Positions 8,434 to 17,853 of a DNA stretch of 64,000 bases are shown one piece after another. How positions within the stretch are numbered: the first letter of the stretch is position 1; each line of letters begins with the position of its first letter. Made by a program: the position numbers and the translations under genes. Under the pieces are notes generated by a model. It was not told where the DNA came from and made no database searches. It saw only the letters and a program-made list of their open reading frames with translations. The stretch comes from Glycomyces tritici. Lineage in GTDB: Bacteria; Actinomycetota; Actinomycetes; Mycobacteriales; Micromonosporaceae. The DNA lies in contig NZ_JAUEMJ010000005.1 of the NCBI RefSeq assembly GCF_030403505.1, positions 263,504-327,503 on the forward strand, written 5' to 3'.

Positions 8434-11202
8434 TTACTCGTCGGGTGCGAAGTCGCCGACCAGGTGGAGGATCTGGATCGCGGCCAGTCCCCATTGGGCG
8501 ATGTCGTTCGTCCCGCCGTTGGGCCACCAGGCGATCGGGTTGAGCGTCGTCTCGACGGCCTCGGTCTCGCGCGGCGTGTAGTCCGGCGCGTCCTTGGCGC
8601 CCCGGAACCGGTCCCAGGCGAGCCTGGCCTGCGATTCGTCCCCGGTCCGCTGGTACACGAACGCGTTCGCGCGCGTATAGGAGTACAGGAACAGGTCGCC
8701 GAAGCGCCCGCCGTACTCGGCCTCCTGCTCCTCGCGGGTGGCGGTGTAGAAGCGGGAGTACTTGAGCCAGTCCGCCTCGAACGCCGGCATGTCGATCTGC
8801 TGGATGAGCTCGGCGCAGATCTCGATGCGGCCGAAGGAGTTGCTGAGGTTGCTGCGCTCGGTCACCGGCCGTTCGGCGATCGCGTACCGCCCCGTGTCCA
8901 TGTCGTACAGGGCCGAGCCCTGCGCGAAGCCGTTCGGTTGCGCCGCAATGGTCTCCATCGTGCCGAGCACCTTGTCGCGGCAGAACTCCCAGTCCGGGCC
9001 GCGCCGCTCCCATTCGGTGAGCCACGCGGCGGCGAGGGCCGCCCAGCTGGTGCCGAAGCCGATGTCGATCGCGTTCCGGTCGGGGACCCACGGCACCGCG
9101 GGGTCTCGGATCTTGCGGGCCGTGTCGAGCACCAGCGCGGTCTCCTCGCTGCTCGCGAGCATGTGGAGCATGTCGCCGGTGCGCTCGTCGGCGGTCAGGT
9201 AGTAGAAGTACCTGCGGTAGTTGGCGTTGGAGACGCGCACCTGCTTCGAGGAGTCGCCCCAGTGCTGCACGCCGTGGCGCGTGCCGAGCCCGGCCCACTC
9301 CCCGATGTGGTAGCAGTTGACCTCGCTGGTCTTGCGGGTCATGGCCTCGGCGAAGCGGAACACCTCGGGCTTGTTGGTGTGCAGGTACGCCATCCAGAAC
9401 CACTGGTCGGGGGAGATCTCGGAGTTGTCCCAGGCGTAGCCGCCGACGTCGTAGCGCCAGACCTTCCGGTCGTGGTCCTTGGAGTGCATGAAGTCGCCGA
9501 AGTCCCAGAACCCGTACCAGTGCCGCTGCTCCTGCTCGGTGCGGTAGTGCTCGAACAGGAAGTCCAGTGTGTCCTCGACGTCCGCCTTGACCGGGTGCGA
9601 CCGGTCGACCGGACCGAAGAGCCCGCCGAAGGCCCCGGCCGCGCTCATGTGCTCGGTGGGGGCGATGACCTGCGGTTGGGCGCGCACGACGTCGGCCATC
9701 GCGCCGAGGCGCTCGTGCGAGGGCGTGCTCTCGGTGACCCAGAACTGGAGTTCGGTGGTGCGGGCGGCGCCGTAGGGGGTGCCGAAGCCGGGTTCGTAGT
9801 CCTCGTAGGTGATCTCGAGGGCGTCGAGCTGCTCGGGGTAGGTGTCCTGGCCGAGTCCGTCGTGGTAGAAGCGCGTGTCCATCGGCTGCGCCTCGGGGGA
9901 CCACATCCACACGGTCACCGTGGCCTCGTCCGTGTGCGCGTTGCGGACGTCGAGGCCGGTGGGGTGGCGCTGCCAGAAGTCCTTCATGCCGAATCCGAAC
10001 CCGCCGGAGACGCCGCCGACGTACCCGAACCCGGACGCGCGGCGTCCCTGGTCCACGGGCACCCAGCCGTGGCCTGCCTTGGTGCGCTTCTTGATCGCGT
10101 AGCCCTCGCTGTTGAGCTGGGCGAGCGAGTAGTCGCCCCAGTTCGGGATCCAGTGCAGGCGGGTCGTCACGCGCTGGTCCCAAGTGGAGGGATCGGGTAG
10201 CTTCTGTCCTGCGATCTGGGCGGCGCGCACGGCCGCGCCGGGGTCGCGGCGCAGTCCGGTGATGCCCTTGACGGCCTCGGTGAGCTGGCCGTGGCCCTCG
10301 CCGACGAAGCGCACGTGCCGGTCGTAGTGCTCGTCGGTGAGCGCGACCTTGAAGCGCACGCCCAGGCCGGCGATGAAGGCGTCGTCGCCGTCGGAGTCGT
10401 AGACGAACGTGTGCACCATGCGGAAGGACTCGCCGCCGGCGTAGAAGTACAGGCGCACGGTGAACGGCAGCCAGGTCTTGCCGCGGCTCTTGCGGTGGTT
10501 GCCGGTGATCTTGACGACGGCGCGCACGGGGCCGTCCTGCTCGACCGTGACCTCGTCGATGTCGCTGGTGTACCGGTCGCGGCTGACGGAGCCGGTCTCG
10601 GGGTCGGGGGCCTCGTCCTGGGTGATGTTGACCAGGTGCCCGCCCTTGACGAGGGTGCGGCCGCCGCGCTTGATGTGCTTGACGAGGTCGCCGCCGCTCT
10701 TGCCGATCCGGGCGGTGATGACGCCGGTGTTGACGTCGATGTGGTTCCTGGTCTCGGTGACCGAGACGGCGAACGCGGGGGCGGCGGGCTCTCCGGCGCT
10801 GAGCGTGAAGGTCTCGGCGGTCGCGGCCGGGCCGACGGCGTGGGCGGTCCACTTGAGGGAGCCGTCGGGCCAGTAGGCGAGCGGCCAGGTCTGCACGGGG
10901 ACCGTGGCGCCGTCGTCGGCGGTGAGCTTGAACGTCTGGTCGGCGGGGAAGCGGCCCCGGCCCCACGGGACGCCCCAGGTCGAGCCGGGGGACTCGGCCG
11001 GCCGGCCTTCGAGCCAGCGCAGCTGGACGGAGTCGGGGCCGGCGTCTGCCGCGGTGTCGGTCTGCGCGTGGGCGGGTGCGGATTCGAAGAGGGCGGTGGC
11101 GGCTGCGGCGCCTGCGGCGGTGGCGAGGACGCCGCGGCGGCTGAAACCGTGCGGTTGCTCGGTGAGCGCGCGCGGTGCGGCGGCCGGTGAGGGGTCGGTC
11201 AT
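8434..11202 (-). CDS. Secreted exo-rhamnogalacturonan lyase-like protein (PL26/YetA-like)
   Basis: 922 aa. The N-terminus has a Tat signal (FSRRGVLATAAGAAAATAL, cleavage near AHA-QT). The mature protein opens with LRWLEGRPAESPGSTWGVPWGRG and continues as the PcRGLX/YetA-like fold: beta-rich N-terminal domain, central catalytic region (WGDYSLAQLNSEGYAIKK, GFGYVGG, GFGFGMKDFWQRHPTGL) and a long helical C-terminal part (HYRTEQEQRHWYGFWDFGDFMHSKDHD, HIGEWAGLGTRHGVQHWGD). PL26 enzymes remove unsaturated disaccharides from rhamnogalacturonan I ends. The upstream promoter carries the shared LacI operator, and a PL11 lyase gene diverges from it, supporting the assignment. Activity itself is inferred. 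Confidence 0.8.
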   Translation of the reverse strand: MTDPSPAAAPRALTEQPHGFSRRGVLATAAGAAAATALFESAPAHAQTDTAADAGPDSVQLRWLEGRPAESPGSTWGVPWGRGRFPADQTFKLTADDGATVPVQTWPLAYWPDGSLKWTAHAVGPAATAETFTLSAGEPAAPAFAVSVTETRNHIDVNTGVITARIGKSGGDLVKHIKRGGRTLVKGGHLVNITQDEAPDPETGSVSRDRYTSDIDEVTVEQDGPVRAVVKITGNHRKSRGKTWLPFTVRLYFYAGGESFRMVHTFVYDSDGDDAFIAGLGVRFKVALTDEHYDRHVRFVGEGHGQLTEAVKGITGLRRDPGAAVRAAQIAGQKLPDPSTWDQRVTTRLHWIPNWGDYSLAQLNSEGYAIKKRTKAGHGWVPVDQGRRASGFGYVGGVSGGFGFGMKDFWQRHPTGLDVRNAHTDEATVTVWMWSPEAQPMDTRFYHDGLGQDTYPEQLDALEITYEDYEPGFGTPYGAARTTELQFWVTESTPSHERLGAMADVVRAQPQVIAPTEHMSAAGAFGGLFGPVDRSHPVKADVEDTLDFLFEHYRTEQEQRHWYGFWDFGDFMHSKDHDRKVWRYDVGGYAWDNSEISPDQWFWMAYLHTNKPEVFRFAEAMTRKTSEVNCYHIGEWAGLGTRHGVQHWGDSSKQVRVSNANYRRYFYYLTADERTGDMLHMLASSEETALVLDTARKIRDPAVPWVPDRNAIDIGFGTSWAALAAAWLTEWERRGPDWEFCRDKVLGTMETIAAQPNGFAQGSALYDMDTGRYAIAERPVTERSNLSNSFGRIEICAELIQQIDMPAFEADWLKYSRFYTATREEQEAEYGGRFGDLFLYSYTRANAFVYQRTGDESQARLAWDRFRGAKDAPDYTPRETEAVETTLNPIAWWPNGGTNDIAQWGLAAIQILHLVGDFAPDE

Positions 11203-11234
11203 GGTGCCTCCAGAAGGGAATTCGGCATCGAGGA

Positions 11235-11291
11235 TTAAACCGTTTTAACATCGGGATGGTTTAATATAGCCATGCGTCGATGCCTAGTCAA
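11235..11291 (-). promoter_or_regulatory. Promoter and LacI-type operator of the PL26-like lyase
   Basis: Reading the minus strand: -35 TTGACT (11291-11286), 17-bp spacer, -10 TATATT (11268-11263), then the near-palindrome TTAAACCGTTTTAA (11248-11235 region) starting 14 bp after the -10. The same operator lies in the same position relative to the -10 at 15457. Binding here would block the initial transcribed region. The likely ligand is the LacI protein encoded at 17854. Confidence 0.75.
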
Positions 11292-11388
11292 CCGGCTGCG
11301 GATCAGCCGACCGAAGCGGGCCAGCTCGTAGATTCGATCCCGCCCGCCCGCATCGGCGCTCTGTTCAACAGGCATGATTGAGGCAATC

Positions 11389-13623
11389 ATGGAAACGTTT
11401 ACGCACAAGGTGCCATGGCGCCGCTGGGTCGCCGGAGCCGCCGTGGCCCTGCTGGCCGCGGTGGGCGGCTTCACCGCGAGCGCCGCGCCCTCGTACGCGC
11501 AGGACGGCAGGTACGAGGCGGAGCAACCGCCGGCCGCCTGCGACGGCACGGTCGACACGAATCACTCCGGCTACTCCGGAACAGGCTTCTGCAACACCCC
11601 CAACACCCTCGGCGCCGCTGTCGCCTTCACGTTCAACGCACCGCAGGCGGGCACCGCGACCATCGAGATCGGCTACGCCAACGGCGGGAGCGACACCCGC
11701 CCCGCCGACGTCCAGGTCAACGGCTCGACCGTGCGGAGCGCGGTCGGGTTCGCGAACACCGGCGCCTGGAACGCCTGGTCCGCCAACACGGTCACCGTGC
11801 CGGTGAACGCGGGTGCCAACACCGTGCGGGTCGTCGCCACCACCGCTTCCGGCCTGGTCAACGTCGACTACCTCGACGTCTCGACGGGCGGCGGCCCGGC
11901 AGAGGGCTCCCGCCGGATGGAGGACCTCGACCGCGGCGTCGTGGCGGTACGCAACGGCAGCAACGTCCTGGTCAGTTGGCGTCTGCTCGGCCTCGACCCG
12001 ACCGGCATCGGCTTCAACGTCTACCGGTCGACGGGCGGCGGCACCGAGGTGAAGCTCAACGCGAGCCCGCTGACGGGCGGCACCAACTACCTCGACCGCG
12101 CCGCGAACCTGTCCCAGTCCAACCAGTACCGGGTCGCCCCGGTCGTCGGCGGTGTCGAGCAGCAGCGGAGCCCGGGATTCACGCTGACGGCCAACCACGC
12201 CGACGAACCGGCCGTGCGCATCCCGCTGCGCAACGGCGGCCCGATCAACTTCACCTGGGTCGGCGACCTCGACGGCGACGGCGACTACGACTACGTGGTC
12301 GACCGCCAGACCTCACCGCAGAAGATCGAGGCCTACGCCGACGACGGGACCTTCCTCTGGGAGGTCAACATGGGCCCCAACAGCACCGACCAGAACAACA
12401 TCGAAGGCGGCTCGGCCACCATCGACGTCGGCCACAACGACGGCGTCACCGTCTACGACTTCGACGGCGACGGCCGATCCGAGGTCGCGGTCAGGATCGC
12501 CAACGGCGTCACCTTCGGCAACGGCGTCAGGTTCAACCACGCCAACAACACCGAGCAGTTCATCGCCATCCTCGACGGACGGACCGGTGCACTGCGCGAC
12601 TCGGCGAAGGTGCCCACGGACTACCTCGCCGACGGCCCGATGTACGCCCGCTTCGCCGCCTGCCACCTCGACGGTGAAAAGGCGAGCCTGGTCGCCTTCA
12701 TGAAGAACCGGATCGGCAACGGCGGGTTCAACCTCATGATCACCGCCTGGGACTTCGACGGCACCAACGTCGACATGCAGTGGAAATGGCTGCGCGGCAA
12801 CGGCAACCATCCCGACGGGCACAACAGCCGCTGCATCGACGTCGACGGGAACGGCACCGACGAGTTCGCCGAGATCGGGTTCGTCCTCAACGGCGACGGC
12901 ACCCTCAAGTACTCGCTGGGCTCCCAGGGCATCATCCACGGCGACCGGTTCCACATCGCCGACATGGACCCGAGCCGCCCCGGCCTGGAAGGCTACGGCG
13001 TCCAGCAGGACAACCCCAGCGGCCTGCGCGAGTACTACTACGACGCCGCGACCGGCCGGATGATCTGGAAGCACACCCTCAGCGGCACCGCCGACGTCGG
13101 CCGCGGCATGGCCGGCGACATCGACCCGCGGCACCCCGGCATGGAGGTCTGGTCCTTCGACGGCCTCTACAACGCCCCGACCAACCGGCTGACCGAGCCC
13201 GACACCAGTCTGCGGCCCTACCCGCAGATGGGCCTGTGGTGGGACGGCGACATCACCATGGAGCTGTTCAACAGCGGCAAGATCGAGAAGTGGGACCCGA
13301 GCAACCCGACCCCGACCAACAGCGCGCCGCGGCTGGAGCAGACCACGGGCTACGGCGGGGTCCTCGGGCCGCGCAGCCAACCCACGCTCCTCGCCGACGT
13401 CTTCGGCGACTGGCGCGAGGAGGTCGTGCTCCCCAACAGCTCGTACAACCAGCTGATCATCTTCACCACCGACCGGCCGAGCGACATCCGGCTGTACACC
13501 CTGGCGCACAACCCCGGCTACCGGAACGACATGACCGTCAAGGGCTACATGCAGTCCCACCACGTCGACTACTTCCTGGGCGCGGGCATGAGCACGCCGC
13601 CCCGGCCCGACATCACCTACTGA
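11389..13623 (+). CDS. Secreted rhamnogalacturonan lyase, family PL11, with N-terminal CBM
   Basis: 744 aa from the ATG at 11389. Signal peptide about 1-38 (WVAGAAVALLAAVGGFTASA..). About 44-170 is a CBM35-like sugar-binding module (YEAEQPPA, GYANGGSDTRPADVQVNG, VDYLDVST). About 178-744 is a PL11 lyase: RRMEDLDRGVVAV, then repeated calcium-type motifs DLDGDGDYDYVVDR, DFDGDGRSEVAVR, DVDGNGTDEFAEIG and the C-terminal DVFGDWREEVVLP. The family cleaves rhamnose-galacturonate bonds inside RG-I by beta-elimination. AAACGTTT overlaps the first codons and could be a weak operator half, but the main LacI site is in the divergent promoter. The DUF2264 gene follows after 68 bp, probably in one operon. 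Confidence 0.92.
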   Translation: METFTHKVPWRRWVAGAAVALLAAVGGFTASAAPSYAQDGRYEAEQPPAACDGTVDTNHSGYSGTGFCNTPNTLGAAVAFTFNAPQAGTATIEIGYANGGSDTRPADVQVNGSTVRSAVGFANTGAWNAWSANTVTVPVNAGANTVRVVATTASGLVNVDYLDVSTGGGPAEGSRRMEDLDRGVVAVRNGSNVLVSWRLLGLDPTGIGFNVYRSTGGGTEVKLNASPLTGGTNYLDRAANLSQSNQYRVAPVVGGVEQQRSPGFTLTANHADEPAVRIPLRNGGPINFTWVGDLDGDGDYDYVVDRQTSPQKIEAYADDGTFLWEVNMGPNSTDQNNIEGGSATIDVGHNDGVTVYDFDGDGRSEVAVRIANGVTFGNGVRFNHANNTEQFIAILDGRTGALRDSAKVPTDYLADGPMYARFAACHLDGEKASLVAFMKNRIGNGGFNLMITAWDFDGTNVDMQWKWLRGNGNHPDGHNSRCIDVDGNGTDEFAEIGFVLNGDGTLKYSLGSQGIIHGDRFHIADMDPSRPGLEGYGVQQDNPSGLREYYYDAATGRMIWKHTLSGTADVGRGMAGDIDPRHPGMEVWSFDGLYNAPTNRLTEPDTSLRPYPQMGLWWDGDITMELFNSGKIEKWDPSNPTPTNSAPRLEQTTGYGGVLGPRSQPTLLADVFGDWREEVVLPNSSYNQLIIFTTDRPSDIRLYTLAHNPGYRNDMTVKGYMQSHHVDYFLGAGMSTPPRPDITY

Positions 13624-13691
13624 CCGACCCGCCGCCGCCGTCCGCCACGAGCGGGCGGCGGCGGCCCACCGCAACGGAAAGCACCAGCTCT

Positions 13692-15380
13692 GTGACCACG
13701 CCTCTGCGGGCCTTCGGGCCGCTCGAACCGACCTTCACCGGCTGGCAGGAAGCGGCGGCGGCCCTCGTCCGGCCCGCCGTCGCACTCGCCGCCAGGGGAC
13801 CGGACGAGATGCCGGTGACCATGTCGAACCATTCCCACCAGGAGAACTGGTTCGAACTGCTCACCCGCCCGCTCTGGGGACTCGCCCCCGCCAAGGACGC
13901 TGCGCCCCGAGACCTCTGGGAATCCCTCAACGCCACCCTCGCCCGCGCCCTCGACCCCGGCGACGACTGGTACATCGGCGACCCCGCCCCCCGCAGCCAG
14001 CGCTGCGTCGAGTCCGCCGCCGTGGGCTGGGCCCTCGCCACGGCCCCCGAACGCCTCTGGGACCCGCTGCCGCCCAAAGCAAGGGACCGCATCGCCGCCT
14101 GGCTCACCAAGGCCTACGAGACCGAGGTCATCGACAGCAACTGGCGGTTCTTCCCCGTCCTCGCCGGGCACGGCCTCGACCGCGTCGGCGTCGCACGCGA
14201 CCCCGCGATCGCCGAAGCCCACCTGAAGCGGCTGGGGGAGTTCCACCTCGGCGACGGCGCCTTCGAAGACGGCCCCGGCAACCGGGTCGACTACTACAAC
14301 CCGTTCGCCTTCCACACCTACGGCCTGCTCCACTATCGGATCTGCGGCGACGACCGCTTCGTCGGGCCCGCCGCCGCGTTCGCCCGGAGGTTCCGCTCCT
14401 GGTTCGCCGCCGACGGCGCCGCCGTCCCCTATGGACGCAGTCTCGGGTACCGCTTCGCCCAGGGCTCGCTCTGGGGCGCGCTGGCCGCCGCCGACGTGGA
14501 GGCGGTGCCGTGGGCCGAGGCGGCCGGGTTCGCGCGGCGGCACCTCGAATGGTGGTGGGACAAGCCGATCCTCGAACCGGACGGGCGCCTCAGCGTCGGG
14601 TACGGCTACCCGAACGACGCGCTGGTCGAGCAGTACCTCACGGCCGGTTCGCCCTGGTGGGCCGCGAAGGTGTTCACCGGGCTGCTCGCCGGCCCCGACC
14701 ACCCGTTCTGGGCCGCGGCGGCCGCATCGCCCGGCCCGGTGGTCGAGCCGCACCCGGCTGCGCGCGCCGTCCATGTGCGCGACACCGGCGGCCATGTGAC
14801 CCGCCTGAACGGGCAGGCGTGGCGGGCGATGATGCGCGGCGGCAAGGACACGTACGGCCGCCTCGCGTACTCCTCGCTCGCCGGGTTCTCGCACTCGGTC
14901 GACGGGCCCGGTCTCGAAGCGGCCGTTCCCGACGGGGCCCTGGTGTTCTCGGAGGACGGCCGTCACTGGCGCGGCCGCGAGGACTCCGACGACGGCGTGG
15001 TGCACCCGGACGGCACGGTCGTGATCACCTGGCGGCCTTGGGAGGACGTCACGGTCACGACGACCCTCGAGGGCGCGTGCGACGGCTGGCACTCCCGCAG
15101 GCACGAGATCACGACCGCGCGCCGGCTCCACACCGGCGAAGGCGGCTGGTGCGTCCCGCAGGGCGGCCAGGCGGCGGTGGCGAACGACCGCGTCGCCGTA
15201 GTCTCGCAGGGGATTCGCAGCGAGCTCGTGGACGACGGCGGCAACCGCTGCGCCGGGCTCATCGCGCCGATGCCCGGCACCCACCTGTACTGGCCCGCCA
15301 CGATGCTGCCGGTGCTCACCGGCGCGATCGAACCCGGCCGGCACGTGCTCCGCGCCCGGATCTTCGCGGGCAGGGACTGA
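13692..15380 (+). CDS. DUF2264 protein, putative unsaturated glucuronyl/glucuronidase-type glycosidase
   Basis: 562 aa from the GTG at 13692; in-frame sequence before it is not conserved in character. A whole-length DUF2264 protein: helical N-terminal part (NWFELLTRPLWGLAP, SQRCVESAAVGWAL, SNWRFFPVLAGHGLDRVG, DGPGNRVDYYNPFAFHTYGLLHY), active-site-like region (PYGRSLGYRFAQGSLWGALAAA) resembling an alpha6/alpha6 barrel, and a C-terminal beta domain (RLAYSSLAGFSHSV). No signal peptide is seen, so it is probably cytoplasmic. Some DUF2264 proteins are known as beta-glucuronidase-type glycoside hydrolases (CAZy GH154, from memory). In this neighbourhood it likely trims imported rhamnogalacturonan oligomers. 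Confidence 0.7.
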   Translation: MTTPLRAFGPLEPTFTGWQEAAAALVRPAVALAARGPDEMPVTMSNHSHQENWFELLTRPLWGLAPAKDAAPRDLWESLNATLARALDPGDDWYIGDPAPRSQRCVESAAVGWALATAPERLWDPLPPKARDRIAAWLTKAYETEVIDSNWRFFPVLAGHGLDRVGVARDPAIAEAHLKRLGEFHLGDGAFEDGPGNRVDYYNPFAFHTYGLLHYRICGDDRFVGPAAAFARRFRSWFAADGAAVPYGRSLGYRFAQGSLWGALAAADVEAVPWAEAAGFARRHLEWWWDKPILEPDGRLSVGYGYPNDALVEQYLTAGSPWWAAKVFTGLLAGPDHPFWAAAAASPGPVVEPHPAARAVHVRDTGGHVTRLNGQAWRAMMRGGKDTYGRLAYSSLAGFSHSVDGPGLEAAVPDGALVFSEDGRHWRGREDSDDGVVHPDGTVVITWRPWEDVTVTTTLEGACDGWHSRRHEITTARRLHTGEGGWCVPQGGQAAVANDRVAVVSQGIRSELVDDGGNRCAGLIAPMPGTHLYWPATMLPVLTGAIEPGRHVLRARIFAGRD

Positions 15381-15413
15381 CGCCCCGCGAAGCACCTTGA
15401 CCGCGCTGGCACC

Positions 15414-15470
15414 TTGACAGCGTTGGAAAGCGCGTTCTAAGGTGACACATCAAAAGTTAAAACGATTTAA
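15414..15470 (+). promoter_or_regulatory. Promoter and LacI-type operator of the sugar-binding protein gene
   Basis: -35 TTGACA (15414-15419), 18-bp spacer, -10 TAAGGT (15438-15443), then TTAAAACGATTTAA (15457-15470), a near-perfect palindrome, 13 bp after the -10. Sequence and spacing match the operator of the PL26-like gene. Confidence 0.75.
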
Positions 15471-15532
15471 CAACCTGGATGCGACCCCGCCCGCTTCCCA
15501 TCCCTCCCCTCACCATCAGAAGGAGTGCATCA

Positions 15533-16825
15533 ATGTCGATCCACAATCCCCTCCGCCGCCGGAGCCTCCTCGCCGGGGCGACCGCCGCCGCCGCGCTCGG
15601 CGCGACGGCCGCCTGCGGCGACGACGGCCCGTCCGGGACCGCCGAGGACCCGGTCGAGATCGGGTTCGAATGGTGGGGCGACGAAGCCCGCGCCGAGGCC
15701 ACCAAGCAGGCCGTCGACCTCTTCATGGCCAAGAACGAGGGCATCAAGGTCCAGATCAACTTCGCCGACTACCCGGCCTACTGGGAGAGCCTGACCGGCC
15801 GGATGGCCTCGCGCGACCTCCCCGACGTCTTCCAGATGGACTACCCGCGCCTGCGCCAGTTCGGCGCCACCGGGATGCTGCTGCCCCTCGACGGCGTGGT
15901 CGCGACCGACGACTTCCGCGACGGCGTGCTCGACACGGCGGAGCTGGACGACCAGCTCGTCGCCGTTCCCGTCGGCAGCAACATGTTCGGCCTCATCTAC
16001 CGCCCGGACTGGTTCGAGGAGCACGGCATCACGCCGCCCGAGGCCGGATACACCTGGGAGGACTACGGCAACCTCGTCACGCAGGTGAGCGAGGCGCTCG
16101 GCGAAGGCAAGTGGGGCGGCGCCGACTGGGCGAGCTCGTACCTGCTCATGGAGCTGTGGCTGCGCCAGCAGGGCGCCGCGTTCTACGCCGACGACGCGGC
16201 GAGCCTGGCCTTCACGAAGGAGCAGCTCGTCGAGTGGTGGTCCTCGACCACCGAGCTCGTCGCCTCGGGCGCGATGCCCCCGCCGGACGTCGTCGCCGAA
16301 GCCACCGCGCCCGGCATCGCCGCCGGCGTGATGGCCACCGAGCTGCGCTGGGACACCGCGATGAGCGGCTACTGGGCGGCCGTGGCCGAGAGCGGCGGCA
16401 GGCTCGCCCTCGCCCCGCCGCCCTCCGCCGACCCGTCCAACCTCGGGCTCCACCTGCGCCCGTCCGTGCAGTTCGTGATCGCGGCGAACTCCGAGTTCCC
16501 GAAGGAGAGCGCCAAGCTCATCGATTTCATGCTCTCCGACCCCGAGGCCGCCGCGATCCTCGGCACGAACCGCGGCATCCCCTCGACCAAGACCGGCCTC
16601 GACAGCGTCGAGATCGACGAGGCCTCGCAGGTCGTGCTCGACTACGAGGCCACCGTCGAGCAGTACCTCATCGAGGCCCCGGTGGTGCCCCCGGCCGCCG
16701 CCGGTGCGATCGAGGCCAAGTTCACCGAGGTGTACGGCCAGGTCCAGTACGGCGAGATGACCCCGGCCGAAGCCGCCGACCTGTTCTTCACCGAGGCCGA
16801 GACCCTGTTCCAGAGCGAGCAGTAG
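15533..16825 (+). CDS. Sugar ABC transporter substrate-binding lipoprotein (orphan)
   Basis: 430 aa from the ATG at 15533, with AGAAGGAG before it. The signal sequence has RRRSLLAG and a lipobox ending GATAAC-GDD, so the mature protein is lipid-anchored. The rest is a family-1 extracellular solute-binding protein (VEIGFEWWGDEARAEATKQAVDLF, YWESLTGRMASRDLPDVFQMD, RPDWFEEHGITPPEAG.TWEDY). No permease or ATPase gene is adjacent. It shares the lyase operator, so it probably binds rhamnogalacturonan products and uses permeases encoded elsewhere, perhaps those at 40-42 kb. Confidence 0.9.
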   Translation: MSIHNPLRRRSLLAGATAAAALGATAACGDDGPSGTAEDPVEIGFEWWGDEARAEATKQAVDLFMAKNEGIKVQINFADYPAYWESLTGRMASRDLPDVFQMDYPRLRQFGATGMLLPLDGVVATDDFRDGVLDTAELDDQLVAVPVGSNMFGLIYRPDWFEEHGITPPEAGYTWEDYGNLVTQVSEALGEGKWGGADWASSYLLMELWLRQQGAAFYADDAASLAFTKEQLVEWWSSTTELVASGAMPPPDVVAEATAPGIAAGVMATELRWDTAMSGYWAAVAESGGRLALAPPPSADPSNLGLHLRPSVQFVIAANSEFPKESAKLIDFMLSDPEAAAILGTNRGIPSTKTGLDSVEIDEASQVVLDYEATVEQYLIEAPVVPPAAAGAIEAKFTEVYGQVQYGEMTPAEAADLFFTEAETLFQSEQ

Positions 16826-16837
16826 GGCCACCCCGGC

Positions 16838-16874
16838 GGGTGGGGGGCGGCCTGAGGAGGACCGCCCCCCACCC
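16838..16874 (+). terminator. Terminator after the sugar-binding protein gene
   Basis: gggtggggggcgg (16838-16850) pairs perfectly with ccgccccccaccc (16862-16874) 13 bp after the stop, followed by a short T-rich stretch (tgtttc). Confidence 0.75.
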
Positions 16875-16931
16875 TGTTTCCACCAATCCCGCTGCGCGGG
16901 TGGCGCATCGCCGCCTCGATAGACTCGCCCG

Positions 16932-17732
16932 ATGCATGGCGAGCGAGCACCCCGGCCGACCGCGCTCATCACCGGTGGGGCGGCCGGCATCGGCGCGGCC
17001 TTCGCCAGAGCGCTCGCGGCCGAGGGGTACCGCCTCATCCTCGTGGACCGCGACCGCGAAGGGCTGCAGGCGTTCGCGGCCTCGCTCGGCGCCGACACCG
17101 AGACCGTCACGGCGGACCTCGCCGACGAGGCGGACCTCATCCGGGTCGAGGAGCGCTGCCGGGCCGGTCTCGACCTGCTGGTGAACAACGCCGGATTCGG
17201 CCACCCCACGGAGTTCCTGGAGACCTCGGCGGCGGCCGAGATCGCGATGTCGCGGGTGCACGTGGAGGCCGTTCTGCGCCTCACGATCGCCGCCCTGCCC
17301 GCCATGATCGAACGCGGCAGCGGCGGTATCGTCAACACCGGCTCGGTCCTCGGGTTCTTCCCCAGCTCCACCTACTCGGCCTCGAAGGCCTGGGTCATCA
17401 ACTTCAGCCAGTCCGCCCACACCAAGGCGAAGCCGCACGGCGTCCGCGTCACCGTGCTGTGCCCGGGCTTCACCCGCACCGAGTTCCACGACAGCGCCGG
17501 CATGAACATGTCGATGGTCCCCGCCTTCCTGTGGCTGGACGCGGACACCCTGGTCAAGGCGGCGCTGCGGGACTGGCGCAAAGGCAAGGCGCTCAGCATT
17601 CCCGGCTGGCACAGCAAGGTCATCACGGCCCTCAGCCGCCTGCTCCCGATGCGTTTGATCCTGCGCATCCACGCCGGCGGCGGCAAAGGCTCGAGGGCCG
17701 TGCGCGCAGCGGCCCCCGGCGGGCAGCGGTAG
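16932..17732 (+). CDS. Short-chain dehydrogenase (DltE-like)
   Basis: 266 aa. SDR fold with TGGAAGIGAAFARALAAEGY (about 14-33), Asp of VDRDREGL (about 41, favouring NAD), NNAGFG, catalytic GSVLGFFPSSTYSASKAW with YSASK, and CPGFTRTEFHDSAG. The last about 50 residues (LLPMRLILRIHAGGG) are an amphipathic tail found in the DltE-like/YqjQ subgroup. It sits between the sugar-binding protein and LacI genes but has no visible shared operator, and its substrate is unknown. Confidence 0.8.
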   Translation: MHGERAPRPTALITGGAAGIGAAFARALAAEGYRLILVDRDREGLQAFAASLGADTETVTADLADEADLIRVEERCRAGLDLLVNNAGFGHPTEFLETSAAAEIAMSRVHVEAVLRLTIAALPAMIERGSGGIVNTGSVLGFFPSSTYSASKAWVINFSQSAHTKAKPHGVRVTVLCPGFTRTEFHDSAGMNMSMVPAFLWLDADTLVKAALRDWRKGKALSIPGWHSKVITALSRLLPMRLILRIHAGGGKGSRAVRAAAPGGQR

Positions 17733-17834
17733 CGCGGCAGGGCTCGCCCGGCGATCCCGGCCGGCACGGCCCCGCAGGGCCTCGAAACTTGACACACCGG
17801 CACCGACCGGGAATCATTGTTTCCGTAACCGTTC

Positions 17835-17848
17835 TTGAAACTGTTTAA
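17835..17848. promoter_or_regulatory. Operator in front of the LacI gene (autoregulation)
   Basis: TTGAAACTGTTTAA, 5 bp before the GTG start, matches the TTRAAnCGnTTYAA palindrome of the lyase and binding-protein promoters except at the central position. Its place over the ribosome site suggests autorepression. Confidence 0.65.
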
Positions 17849-17853
17849 CCGAG

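Noticed and set aside
11370..11395. GATTG-agg-CAATC dyad before the PL11 start as a second LacI operator
   Set aside because: It differs from the TTRAAnCGnTTYAA consensus and lies over the start region by chance-level similarity; not strong enough to list.
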